Shown here: positions 11,004-21,812 of the stretch, piece after piece | Numbering within the stretch: position 1 is the stretch's first letter | How the letters are laid out: each line of letters opens with the position of its first letter | Assembly: GCF_003576645.1 (NCBI RefSeq) | Contig: NC_044925.1 | Coordinates: forward strand, 9,712,032-9,776,031 | Reading direction: 5' to 3' | Origin: Ipomoea triloba | Lineage: Eukaryota > Streptophyta > Magnoliopsida > Solanales > Convolvulaceae | Length of the DNA stretch: 64,000 nucleotides | Translations under genes and position numbers: made by a program | The notes under the pieces: model-generated | The model's input: the letters and a program-made list of their open reading frames with translations, nothing else | Told to the model about the DNA's origin: nothing | Database searches by the model: none

Positions 11004-11926
11004 TTCTGTTATTAGGAGAAATAGGACTTTAGATGGCTAGTTCCTGTTCTAATGATAGATTCCTATTAGGCTGCCCAAGGCCAAACAAAAGTTTCTATGG
11101 AATCTAATAGGATATTGATTCATATGTAATGCTTTCAAAGATCACTAAATGAACTTAAGGAAATGTTCCAAGTGATATCTTCTTTTGATGAATCAATCTT
11201 ATCTCCGTATCGCAATCTGTGTTCGAAAGGTAGTTCGAGAGGTACATGTTCAGTTTGCCTATTTGTGTTATGTCTCGAAGAAGGGTAGTTCGAGAGATCA
11301 CTTCAAAAGATATCAAACTGACTATCTACGTATCTCTAAATGGAGGAATAAGGAGGGTTAGGGATCGATCACTCAGGGGGAAGATCCTTAACCACAGGAA
11401 TACTCAGATGGAGGAATAAGGAGGTTTAGGGATCAATCACTCAGGGGGAAGATCCTTAAACTATAAAAGTCGAGAGTTTACCTTCGAGAGGTAAAACTAA
11501 TGAGCTCAACGGATATATGTGGAATGGCTAACTTTGGGCATTAATGTTAGCCACGTGGTCTTCGGTTACTGACGGTTTTCCGCTCTTAAAGGCATTATCT
11601 TGATAAGTGGGAACATGCTTATATAAATATCATCTCTTTATATCCCACTATCCAAAACTGTATTATATCTTACCAAAATACCCTTACCATATCTTACATA
11701 CATAACCGTTATAAAGGGTATTTCTGACCTTTAAATTCTTTTTAAATTAACCGGGATCCCTTTTCGGGTCAAGCTCTCAACCCTACCCATATATCCAACC
11801 CGAATCCACATGATATAAAAGCCAAATTCTTCTTCCTTACCCGGATTCAAGCTCAAACCGAATACCCAAAACCCCCAAATCCTAAACACTGTACACATTC
11901 CCTCCAAAACCTCAAATCTGTCAACT
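11004..11926 (+). other. Non-coding spacer with 68-bp direct repeat, before ORF3
   Basis: This holds a 68-bp direct repeat (11340-11407 and from 11408) containing GGAGGAATAAGGAGG and GGGGGAAGATCCTTAA, several TTCGAGAGGT-type motifs (about 11230, 11290, 11470, 11482) and a promoter-like region before ORF3. In B2 the matching position 44615 is the integration site of element D; here CAACG is uninterrupted. Confidence 0.65.
11814..11821 (+). promoter_or_regulatory. TATA box upstream of ORF3 (B1)
   Basis: TATAAAAG lies 113 bases upstream of the ORF3 ATG and is followed by a pyrimidine- and A-rich leader without ATG. It is conserved in B2 at 49778-49785 with the same spacing to the start. This is the arrangement of a plant gene promoter and 5' leader. 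Confidence 0.55.
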
Positions 11927-14900
11927 ATGGCGTCCGAATCCTCCACATCAACCTCATCTTCCGACGCATATCAGAGGGAGTTGCGACACATTCGCACTCA
12001 AATCAAACAAGTCAAGGCGGGGAGTATCCTTGACAAAAACGGCTTCATCACCCACTCGTCAAATCCAAAGATGGCAGAGAAAGTCCTGAAAAAGTTTGAG
12101 AAGGCAGGACTAATGAAATACATGACGCACGACTACCAAACCATTCATGCACTCGACTTCACTGAATGGTTCGCGAGTGCCAAGGTCACGAAGGGCAAAA
12201 TAGAGAGTCGGTTCAATGAGATTGATATCACGACCTCTGTTGGTGACCTCAGAGCGGCATTCGACTTCGCGACGTCGGAGGAAGCAGTCCAGCACCTCTC
12301 GGATTACGACCTGGACAAGCAAGATTTTTGGAGTAAAATCCGACTAGAGACTGCACCGCCCAGAGCATCCTCTGCCCTCCGCAAGTTCCACCTAAAGGAG
12401 AGGTTTGCTCTTGCTGCCGACCTAATCATGAAATTCGTGCTCGGCAAGGTGTCTGGAACTGACGAAATCAATCTAGACATCCTCAAAATCCTCCACGCCA
12501 TCTAGAACAACAACAAAATGGACTGGGCACATATCATCTTCAATTTTCTTCAACAGCAGGTGCAAAGCTCAGTCTCCAACACCAACCTGACGATCAGTAA
12601 AAAGGTTGGTTTCGGTTTTGTTGTTCAATATCTTCTAAGTTTGAAGGGCTTAGAACTGAGGGAAGGGCGAGAGATTCATCGGAATACCTATATGGGTAGG
12701 ACGAAATCTCAAGCTCCAAAGGCTAAAGGTGTTAAGGGTGCACCTTCTCCCTCGAAGCCTAAGGGAAGGGGCAAAAGGAAAGCCCCAGCCAAGGAGAAGG
12801 AATCTGATGATGAGCCTCTGGATAACCTGATCAAGAGGATCACCTTATCGAAAAGGGCTAAGAAAGCCAAAACCATCGCCATCACTCAGATTCGAGAAGT
12901 AACACCTTCAGCAATCCAAGAACTACTTGAGAACAGGGCACAAGCCCAGGGGGAACCTCAGGCTACACTGGCCACTGAGGTTGAGAGAGTGCCCCCTACC
13001 AGGTCTCTGTCAGGAGCTTTATCTGTAAGTCTACATGCTGATGATGATGCTGAGGGTGCTGATGAGTCTGTTGTCGAGCCTCGAGAGGAGGTTCGAGAGA
13101 TTGAAGGTACTGGGATCAGTGATCCAGTACAGACAGAAGTTGAGGAACCACGAAAGGTGGTTCGAGAGGTAACAGTGGAAGCTGCATCGGCAACAGAAAT
13201 CCTATCTACTGGATCTCATGACTTTAATGATGATGCTACTACTCAGTTAGATCGCCATGGTGAAGATGCAGCAAGCCTAAGTGACTTCTCCAGGGTTCTT
13301 CGATGGATAAACTGGAGAACAGGCCCTTTTGATCAACTGATTGCACAAGCAGCATATATGGAGGCTGAGGAGATGTTCGCGTTGAACTGGTTAAACCTCA
13401 CAGAACTCCCAACCAGTGAACTTCTTGACCTTGCCCATGAAATGCATACAATCAAGAGAAATCTTGAGAGATCTGACAAAGGGAAGGGCATAGCTGCTGA
13501 TGAACAAGAAGTCGTGCCTGACACGGACCGTGAATCAGAAGCCAAATTTCAAGAAGATATCAGGCTTGCCACTGCTCTATCATTGGGACATCAAGTAGAG
13601 GATACGAGAGGTCCAGGAGAGACCTCTGGGATTGCTCGAGATGATTCTGAGAATCCAATACCAACAGCCGCAATCCCCTTGTCCCAATTAAATTTCTCTG
13701 CTCTGGACGAACAGGTAGCAGCTTCGAGAGGTGAATCCGAGACCTCTGAAGCACTTGAGGTGGCACCCAGCTCAGTCATACTGCTGCCAGCACTTGAGTC
13801 CACACCCTCGAATGATACCGATGAAGCACAGACAATTCGAGAGGGTGAAATACCGTTGCTCCAACTCCCAGGTTTTCCCATCGATATGGAAAGAGAAAGG
13901 TGGAGTGCACCAGCTGCTCCTGAAACAATAGTGATTCCTGACTCACCTGAGCAAGCTGAGGTACAATCTGATGAGCAACGAGAGCAAAATGTCCCAAGTC
14001 CTGCTGGTTCGAGAGGTACTGAGGAGGACGATGCGACCATCGAAGGTGGAAACAGGGAAACACCTGTCGACACTTCGTTTCCAACCTCACCAGCAGATGA
14101 CCAAGTTCCCAGCACTAGTTCGAGAGATCACGCTGAGGGGGAACTTCTATTGGATGGAAACCGGGAAGCGTCCAATACCGAAGATCCCTCCCTGGCTGAT
14201 CCAATCTCAACAGTCGCTGAAGCTGAGGCTCCAGGTTCGAGAGGTGAAGAGCAAGAAGTGATCCATCCCTCAGGTGGAAACCGGGAAGCGCCTGACATGG
14301 AGCTACCTTCGCGCTCTGAACCCAGTGTCCCTGCGACCCCTCAGTCACTCAATCGAGAGGTGGACTCGCAACTGCAAGTTATGGGTGGAAATCTGGAAGC
14401 ACCCAAGTCCCCTCCAATAAAAGGTACTTCTCACTTCTCTTCTTCTACTTCTGACTATGATCAACAGGCCGAAGAAGCCTTCATTGGCGAAGTGCGTCAA
14501 TTCATGGCTGATCAATCTCAGAAGATGGCTCAGCTCGAGAGGATACTCGCTGTTGTCCGCAATGCTGCAATGCTTGCTGCTGGCACAAGTGAATCCCAAG
14601 GCCGTCATGCAGAACTTCTCGAACAGGCAGTATGGGCTGAGGATGCAGCACGGAAAGCTGCAGATGAAGCTGCTGTAGCTCGAGCAGAGGCTGCAGGTGC
14701 GAGAGCTGAATTAGCTGAGATACGAGCAGAGCTTCGAGCTTTCCAATATTCTAGTGAGCTTCGACAGGACGTAATCAAAGCACTACTCGATGATCTGTCG
14801 AACCAAGTGCCTGCCCAACTTCAAGCACTCTTCGAAGGCATGTCCACCCTCCTTTCCCGCACAGATGATGCCACCAAGGGGGAAAATACTCAGGAAAGGA

Positions 14901-15409
14901 CATCAACAATCAGCAAGAAGAAAAGGGCAGCAAGTGAACCAGCTGGACCTCCTCCAAAAGTCCCAAAGACAATAAGCAAGGCAGTGGAGGAAGCCAAGAG
15001 GAAGGAGGATCTAAGGGTTCAGCGCACAAAAGAATTAGAGAAGCGAAGAGAAGAAGACAGAGAAAGAAAAAGGAAAAGGCAAGAACAACAAACAGAGAAA
15101 GAAAGAAAAGATGAACAAAAGATGATTGCCTTCAAGTTCGGAAATAGAGAAGACACCGAGCAAAGTCTTGTCCATCAGATCTTCAATCTGGTGAAGTATG
15201 TTGGAATGTCTCTTCACAGCAACATGTCTCCAGAAGAATGTATCTACTAGTGGAAGAATGAAGTAATTGAAGGTGAGTTTGTTGGGGAGGCTTTCAGAAA
15301 CTACCTATTCTTCCATGTCACAGATGACTATCTGAGCTTGGTAGACACAAAAAACCCCATCAAGACACGAGAAGCAATCAACAAGAAGATTCTAGCAAAC
15401 AAGAAGTAA
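11927..15409 (+). pseudogene. ORF3, long post-pol protein of B elements, two amber codons
   Basis: The frame starts at ATG 11927 in good plant context and extends 1160 codons to TAA 15407-15409, broken only by TAG at 12503-12505 (TGG in B2) and TAG at 15248-15250. Residues 1-230 resemble the N-terminal domain of plant transposon-associated proteins (DFTEWF, then KMDWAHIIFNFL; family assignment tentative). The middle is acidic and low-complexity with GNREA repeats. About residues 845-1070 form an Ala/Glu-rich coiled coil and a Lys/Arg-rich stretch resembling a nuclear localisation signal. Sirevirus ORFs in this position are often called env-like, but I see no signal peptide or membrane segment here, so that label is not supported. 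Confidence 0.75.
14045..14400 (+). repeat. GNREA repeat array in ORF3 (B1)
   Basis: Four units about 108-121 bp apart (starting near 14045, 14152, 14273 and 14383) encode GGNRETP, DGNREAS, GGNREAP and GGNLEAP inside acidic Pro/Ser-rich sequence. B2 has six units (about 52110-52700), so the copy number varies, although one N join lies inside the B2 array. Confidence 0.75.
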
Positions 15410-15681
15410 GCTCTCGTAGTCAATAACTCCTTCTTGATCATCTCTGATTGTTCTTGATCTCTTTTGCCTTCCTCTATTTTATCTTTTCTGCTAAAGTCTT
15501 GTAAAACATTCCCGTTATGTTAATATATATATATATCTTTTGCTGGGGTGTTGCGTGAGTTCTTACTTCATGCTTTAGCAGATTATCTCACTTGTCAAAC
15601 TTACCGTATGCGCTGAAAATAAAATCAATGTTCTTTTCTTGCTAATCAGTCATACGAGTAAGTATAAGTGTTGGCATCATC

Positions 15682-15695
15682 AAAAAGGGGGAAAT
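15682..15695 (+). promoter_or_regulatory. Polypurine tract of B1
   Basis: AAAAAGGGGGAAAT directly precedes the 3' LTR start TGTTAGG. The same tract is at 53791-53804 in B2. The preceding 15410-15681 is a 3' untranslated region with no further ORF. Confidence 0.88.
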
Positions 15696-16387
15696 TGTTA
15701 GGAACATAATGTATTAGGTTTTGATGATACCAAAATGTATCTTAGAATCCCCTAAGTCTCGAAAGATAGGAATCAATGTAAGTTCGACAAGTAAACTAAG
15801 AGCGAAAATACAACCGGGTAACTTGAGCTCAACTCGGAAAATATTTAAGATTAAGGTAAACTTGTGTGAACATCTTAGAAAGTCTCGTGTTGTAATCCCA
15901 TAGATAGATCAGAAGAAGGCACGGGACAACACTGGAGGAATAAGGGTCTGCGAGACATCAACTAAGTCTCGAGACATAAGCAGAGTCCGAGAGATAGTAT
16001 CTCTCGATACAACAACCCAGTTCGAGACATAAGCAGAGTTCGAGAGATAGATCTCTCGATACATGGGGATCAAGACATCAAACAATCGAGACATCAATCT
16101 TGGTCTCGATAAAACGACATTTCTCCAAAAGGCTGAATGATGGTCAGGAAGCATGAATAAAGTTTGGAGAAGAAGAATATCATGGAGATAAAATATTAAG
16201 GAGTAGCAAGTGGAGCATGGACTCAAGAAAGTGGATTATGGAATATCCACTACCAAACAAAAGGTTCAAGTTACAAGACCACCACTCCATGAAAAATGCT
16301 GAAAAGAAGCAAGACCCATACACAACATGGGAGACAAATTTCAAACGGAATAATTTTCCCTCCAACGGAATTATTCCTTAACTCTCA

Positions 16388-16395
16388 TATAAAAA
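16388..16395 (+). promoter_or_regulatory. LTR promoter TATA box (B1 3' LTR)
   Basis: TATAAAAA, conserved in every B LTR (near 3264, 37584, 55161, 60959). It places the transcript start near 16420 and the U3/R border about 720 bp into the LTR. Confidence 0.65.
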
Positions 16396-16707
16396 GGACG
16401 TGAAGACACAAGTTAAACAGGGAAGTCTTGGTTAGAAGAAGTGAGTTCATTCTGAAAATCTTAAGAGGTGTCTATTTAAAACGTTCAAGTGCCTGAGCTC
16501 AATCCGGAATATCATCCTGATATTCAAAATAGCGAGAAAACACATCTTAGTGTTTGAGAGAGTTACAAAGCTTAAACTGCTATACATCTAGAAGGTGACC
16601 GAAGCAGCTCTACATCGAAGTTGATTCAACGATAGCTTTTGGTTAGATTGGAGCTTGTTACACTCAACTGTGACAACCAAAGGTCCTTGCTTTGGATTAA
16701 GCAAGAA

Positions 16708-16981
16708 GAGGCGGAGTAACCTGGCAACTGTCTAGTGAAGATCCTGAGGCTTGAGGCGGGCTTGGTGATCAAAGCTCAAGTGCTCGAGATGTGGAGTAAC
16801 TAGAAGCGGGGAGAAAAACCTGAGGAGAGGCGGAGTAACCTGGGAGCTGTCTTGTGAAGATCCTGAGGCTTGAGGCGGGCTTGGTGATCAAAGCTCAAGT
16901 GCTCGATAGGTGGAGTAACAAGAAGCGGGGCGAAAAACCTGAGGCTTGAGGCGGGCTTCGTGATCAAAGCTCAAGCGCTCG
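16708..16981 (+). repeat. 119-bp tandem repeat in the LTR leader of B1
   Basis: Units start at 16708 and 16827 with GAGGCGGAGTAACCTGG, and a partial third unit ends at 16981. All carry GATCAAAGCTCAAG and GCTCGA. The repeat lies downstream of the TATA box and so would be in the transcribed leader. It is also present in the LTRs of B2 and B3. Confidence 0.85.
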
Positions 16982-17350
16982 ATATTGTACTAAAAAGGGA
17001 AGTTTTAGTGCAATCCTTCCAGGGAGTTTCTGGAAGAAGAGTGGATGTAGGCGGGTTGGCCGAACCACTTAAAAATCTCTCTCGCATTTACTTTCTGCTT
17101 TTATCTCTCGCTATCTAACTCTCGAACTGCACTACATATAACCGCACCTCTCGAACTAACTCAAACTCGTGCTAACTAAAAGGGGATAACTTTTCCGCTG
17201 CGCATAAAACTTTGTCTTCATCTTGTGAGGTATCGGACCTAAACATCCTAAGTCCAATACACACGAGAAGTCGAAAAAGATTTGCAAAATCTTATACAAG
17301 TCTATTCACCCCCCCCTCTAGACTTGTACCCCATCCCCTTGGGACCAACA

Positions 17351-18424
17351 ATTGGTATCAGAGCAAGTTCTCTGATCGATATAAACCTTTGTTTATATTG
17401 CCTAGAGATCCTTCTTTGAAAAACCCTTTAAAAATCTTTCAAAGCACGAGATAATTTTTAAAATGGATAGCATGTTGTCGAGACATCTCCTTTTTGATCT
17501 TAGCAGGTTCGATGACTGGAAAACACGCATGCTTGCGTATCTATCAGCCCTCCATGATGAGATGGCCGAGGTTATAACTTCTGGACCAGTCAAAATCTTA
17601 ATGGTCAATACTGCTGCAGCTCAAACCCAAGACACACAAAAGTACATCCCAAAACCTAGGGAAGAATGGACAAGTGATGATAGGAAGAGAAACAACCTGG
17701 ACAATATTGCCAAGGACATTCTCTTCAGAGCTATAGATGAAACCATCTTCCCAAAAGTGAGAAAGTGCAAAACGGCAAAAGAGGTATGGGATACTTTGAT
17801 GTTAATTGGTGAAGGTGACGAACAGGAAAAGGAGAACAAGCTCACCGTGGCCATGAAGAAGTTCGAGGACTTCAAGATGAAGCCAGGGGAGAGCATCGAC
17901 AGCATGGAATCTCGGTTCATGAAGCTATCAATCGAGATCAGTGATCTTGAGAAGGAGATTCCACAAAAGGAGCTAAACCTGAAGGTCTTACGAGGCCTTA
18001 CCAAGGAGTGGGAAATGAAGGTGATCACAATGCATGATCACAGGGATTTGAAGAACACCACAACCGACCAACTTTTCAGAGATCTCAAAGCCTTCGAATT
18101 TGAGATGCTTCCGAGAGATGAGGACGTGGTGGACAGACGGAATGTGGCACTGGTTGCTGATCAACCATCCACCTCTTCAAGGTCAGATCCTAATCCCACT
18201 AATATGTTATCTGACGAACAGTTTGCTCTCTTCATGAGGAAATTCAGGAAATTCATGAGGAAGTCAACGGAGAGCAACACAAGTTCACCTTCCTCCTCAA
18301 GAAGGAACAATGAGAAACATTCATCCAGAAGGATAGAGGAGGAAAATCAGGGTCTCTGCTACAACTGCAGGAGACCAGGACACTTCAAAGCCGAGTGCCC
18401 TTACCCTATGGTAAGTAAGTATCA
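17351..18424 (+). pseudogene. Second, tandem PBS-gag copy after the B1 3' LTR
   Basis: Directly after the LTR come a PBS (17353-17364) and an open Gag from ATG 17463 to 18424, where the element breaks off 14 bases after the GTAAGT donor (18411). This copy lacks the 37-bp deletion of the B1 Gag and keeps the CCHC knuckle. LTR-internal-LTR-internal order indicates a tandem element made by unequal recombination, or a misassembly of two copies. Confidence 0.85.
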
Positions 18425-18632
18425 AGTCCTGAACTTCGAGGTTTCCTATACTTTCCATTGCTGGTGTATAGGGACGGTTTATGAATAGCTACTCTGGTCT
18501 TTTCTGTTGGTCTTTTATGACCTTTGTTTGGTTTGGGTTGAGATCCTCCATTATTTGAAGTTCCCAGACCATTATGGGTCTACTCTGGAATGCCTTCTTT
18601 CCATACTTTCCATACTTTCCACACTTCTTAAA
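18425..18632 (-). other. Inverted gag-tail fragment at the right junction of B1
   Basis: About 18440-18562 is the reverse complement of B1 gag 7149-7285 with one or two differences. It is followed by about 70 bp without a recognisable source. The block is bounded by a 13-bp inverted repeat, AAGTCCTGAACTT at 18424 and AAGTTCAGGACTT at 18631, the second lying in the returning gypsy A sequence. Confidence 0.8.
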
Positions 18633-19170
18633 GTTCAGGACTTCTCGAAGATAGCAAGACCGCTAACGAACTTGCTCAAAAAAGACGACCAAGTATAGTT
18701 GGAGCGAAGAATGCGAGCAGGCATTCCAGGAACTTAAGAAGAGGTTGACAACTGCTCCAGTGTTAACTCTACCTGTTGGAACGGAAGGTTATGAGTTGTA
18801 CACTAATGCGTCTCACAAAGGACTAGGATGCGTCCTGATGCAAGATGGAAGGGTAATAGCGTATGCTTCTCGACAGTTAAAACCTCATGAAGCTAACTAC
18901 ACGACACATGACTTAGAACTAGCAGCCGTGGTATTCGCTCTCAAAATTTGGCGACACTACCTCTATGGAGTCTCATGCAAAATTTATACGGACCACAAGA
19001 GTTTAAAGTATATCTTTACTCAGAGGGATCTCAATTTAAGACAAAGGAGATGGCTGGAGTTGATTAAAGATTATGACTTGGAAATTCAATACCACGAGGG
19101 TAAAGCAAACAAGGTAGCTGATGCCTTGAGTCGGAAAATAAATCATGCTCTTTGGGTATTACCCGAATAG
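18633..19170 (+). pseudogene. Gypsy A RT connection and RNase H
   Basis: This continues the RT broken at 2388 (28 bases are repeated). A frameshift near 18696 precedes the conserved [13 protein letters not shown] region; from 18745 the frame is steady. RNase H motifs are [43 protein letters not shown] and [10 protein letters not shown]. The first residue, usually aspartate (TDAS), is Asn here, so a catalytic position appears lost. Stop TAG at 19168-19170. Confidence 0.9.
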
Positions 19171-20262
19171 TTATACAAGGATTTTCAAGGACTCAATCTA
19201 GAAATAAAGATGTGTGGTCAAGTGGAACAAGAAATGAAATTATATTACATGTCGGCCACTCCAACCCTGTTTGAGGAAATCAAACAAGCACAAGAAGAGG
19301 ATAATTGGGTAAGGAGTATCAAGGAGAAGATGCTTGATGGAAAACATGGTCCAATTGAATTACACCCGGATGGGAGTGTAAGATTCCAAGGTAGGAGGAT
19401 AATACCTAAAGGGTGTAAAAAGATAATGGAGCAATTAATGAAAGAAGGTCATTACACACCCTATTCAATTCATCCTGGTGGGGATAAATTGTATAAGGAT
19501 TTGAAACAAAACTTCTGGTGGTCGGGCATGAAGAAGGATGTAGTTGAATTTGTGGCTAGATGTTTGAACTGCCAAAAGTTCAAGGCGGAAAGAAGTAAAC
19601 CAAAGGGATTACTGCAGCCATTAGAGATTCCGCAATGGAAATGAGACTCAATCTCTATGGATTTTGTGGGAGGATTGCCTAGAACCAAGTCTGGAAACGA
19701 TCAAGTGTGGGTCATTGTCGACCGACTGACCAAAACAGCGAGGTTCATTCCAATGAACAAAACATGGTCAATGGAAAAGATGGCGCGAGCCTATATTAAA
19801 CACGAGGTTAAATACCACGGAGTAGCGCGAGATATCGTTCTGAACAGAGACTCACGATTTCTGTCACGTTTTTGGGAAGCATTGCAAATGGCAATGGGCA
19901 CTCAGCTCAAATTAAGTACAGCTTTTCACCTTGCCACTGATGGCCAAACGGAACGAACAATACAAACGTTGGAAGATATGCTCAGAGGTTGCGTGCTCAA
20001 CTTTCAGGGTTCATGGGACTAGCAGTTGGATCTAATAGAATTTTCCTATAACAACAGCTACTATGCGAGTATAGGAATGGCCCCTTATGAGGCACTATAT
20101 GGGCAAAAATGTCGAAGTCCTCTGTGTTGGAGCGACAAGAGCGATGTCGTTATACTTGGACCTCAGTACCTACAAGAGACTACTGAGGCAATCAAGGTAA
20201 TTCGAGAAAGGATGAAAGTCGCACAGGATCGACAAAAGTCCTATGCCAATTTGAAGCAATAA
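19171..20262 (+). pseudogene. Gypsy A integrase, multiple nonsense mutations
   Basis: It is in the same frame as RNase H. The HHCC finger (H-x-PYSIHPGGDKLY ... CLNCQKFK) is followed by the core: first D in MDFVGGLP, second position in VLNRDSRF where the usual SDR is LNR, and E in DGQTERTIQ. Stops are TGA 19642-19644, TAG 20020-20022 (after SWD) and TAA 20260-20262. The D-to-N change and the stops make it inactive. Two of the stops look like Trp codons changed by a G-to-A transition. Confidence 0.9.
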
Positions 20263-20706
20263 TTTACCGAATATCAAGTTGGGGAGAAGGTATTACTGAA
20301 AGTCTCACCCACTAAAGGAGTCAGAAGGTTTGGGAAGAAAGGAAAGTTGAGTCCTCGTTATATAGGACCTTATGAAATTTTGGAAAGGATAGGAAATTTA
20401 GCCTATCGACTGGCTCTACCGATTGAGCTTGATAAAGTACATAACGTATTTCATGTTTCTCAACTTAAGCGGTATGTACCTGATGCATCCCATGTATTGG
20501 AGCCGGAGGAGTTGGAGATGGATGATTCGTTAGCATACGAAGAAAAACCAATTCAAATCTTGGACTCTAAAACCCGAGATACAAGGAGGAAATCAGTCAA
20601 AATGATCAAAGTCCAATGGTCGAACCACAGTCCAGAGGAAGCTACGTGGGAATTGGAAAGCGTTATGATAGGACGTTATCCGGAGTTGTTTAACTCAGGT
20701 GCGTAG
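20263..20706 (+). pseudogene. Gypsy A integrase C-terminus with chromodomain-like end
   Basis: Same frame after the TAA. It has the GPY/F-type segment (PRYIGPYEILERIG ... VFHVSQLKRY) and the C-terminal KVQWSNHSPEEATWELE that ends chromovirus integrases. Chromodomains of this group direct integration to heterochromatin by family knowledge. It ends at 20704-20706. The spacer to the PPT (20707-20846) has nothing further. Confidence 0.88.
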
Positions 20707-20846
20707 AATCGATCTACTTGTTATGTGCCTAAACAAATTGTGTGCTAAGATTAGGCATACTAAGAATTCGTTATGTGTACACAAAGGTGAGTAGTAATCT
20801 ACTTAGAACCGTGGATAACAAGAAGGAAGTTTCGGGGACGAAACTA

Positions 20847-20863
20847 TTTTAAGGGGGGAAGAC
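20847..20863 (+). promoter_or_regulatory. Polypurine tract of gypsy A
   Basis: TTTTAAGGGGGGAAGAC directly precedes the 3' LTR. Upstream is the GGGGACGAAACT motif also found before LTR2 of element D. Confidence 0.88.
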
Positions 20864-21504
20864 TGTAACCCCTCGCCTATTCCGATAAGTCTAGGGTTCG
20901 AAAAATATTTCTCTAGGCTATGACATTCACGAGATGATCTCTCGTTGCTTCAAAAGGATTTTTTTTATGAGTAAGACTAGTTATTAATAAGCTGCGATCT
21001 ACGTACCGGTCACAAACCGTAAAATTTTTAAGGATGTATATACAGTTCGAATTTCCCTAGGAAATGGATTATTAAGCATGATACGATTAAGCATGAACTT
21101 CCCATTTAGCTCAAGTTAGAATTAAACGGACTGTAAGAGTGAATTTATTACGGACCTTCATACCACTGTAATTCGCGAGATACCGGAAAATTGTCCGATT
21201 TTGGTGGTTAATGACGGGATTATTTTTAGCATAATTTTGGTATTAAGATTTTCCCGAATTAATAAGTTATTTTCCACCGAAACTTTATCTGTTTGGACCA
21301 CAACTGATAAGTTGGAAGATTTTTATTTTAGAACCTATGAGATTGTGACACTTGGCAAAACCCTACACCATGTGTTTATATTAAAATAATGTTGGGATGA
21401 TCCAAATTGAGACTTGATCTCCAAGCATCCTCTTCCTTATCTTACAAGATATAACATATAAACTTACTCTCCAAGCTTCTTCTTCCTTATCTTTTAAGAT
21501 AAAA

Positions 21505-21512
21505 TATATAAG
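21505..21512 (+). promoter_or_regulatory. LTR A TATA box
   Basis: TATATAAG followed by TTTCCCATTTCTT. The same TATA-plus-pyrimidine pairing is in LTR D at 47108. Transcription would start near 21540, giving a first exon of roughly 270 nt before the donor at 21813. Confidence 0.55.
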
Positions 21513-21812
21513 CTTGATTTCCCATTTCTTTCCCACTTTGGCCGAAAATATTGGAGAGGAAAAGGAGAAAAATTCCATCTTCATCTTGTGATCCATGAAC
21601 TCCATAGCCATTTTTCCTACACAAGTGCTTCCATAATAGGTAAAACTTTGGTTTTATTCGGTTAAAATGGCTAGAATCCTTTCCTAGAACTTAAATTTAA
21701 GCTAAGAATTCATGAAAATATTGTTGTTATGGTGATCAATAATAGGATCTTCGGTGAAAGTTTGGAGTAGAAGATCACAACTTTGTCTACGGTATTAAAA
21801 ACTACTTGAGAG

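Larger units (their letters stand above)
2389..17350 (+). mobile_element. Ty1/copia SIRE-like element B1
   Basis: The element runs from TGTTAGGAAC at 2389 to GGGACCAACA at 17350. It has an initiator-Met PBS, long Gag with a CCHC knuckle, PR-INT-RT-RNaseH, two further ORFs (10632 and 11927), a PPT and a 1655-bp 3' LTR. A long extra ORF after pol and a long Gag are features of the Sirevirus lineage. It sits in gypsy A pol. There is no simple 5-bp duplication: the right flank repeats 28 bases of the left flank (2361-2388 equals 18633-18660) and a second partial copy follows the 3' LTR. Gag has a 37-bp deletion, pol has two stops and a join that lost about 440 bp. Confidence 0.92.
15696..17350 (+). 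repeat. 3' LTR of B1
   Basis: 1655 bp, TGTTAGG...CCAACA. It lacks about 130 bp present in the 5' LTR (junction near 16200). The TATA box is at 16388-16395. The promoter part has paired motifs CGAGAGATAG/ATCTCTCG. Downstream of the TATA box lies a 119-bp tandem repeat. Confidence 0.92.

Noticed and set aside
13591..14115. Minus-strand ORF opposite ORF3
   Set aside because: Low-complexity mirror of the acidic repeats; ORF3 is supported by start context and by its B2 copy.
11927..15409. Calling ORF3 an envelope gene
   Set aside because: No signal peptide, transmembrane segment or glycoprotein cysteine pattern visible; only its position after pol suggests it.
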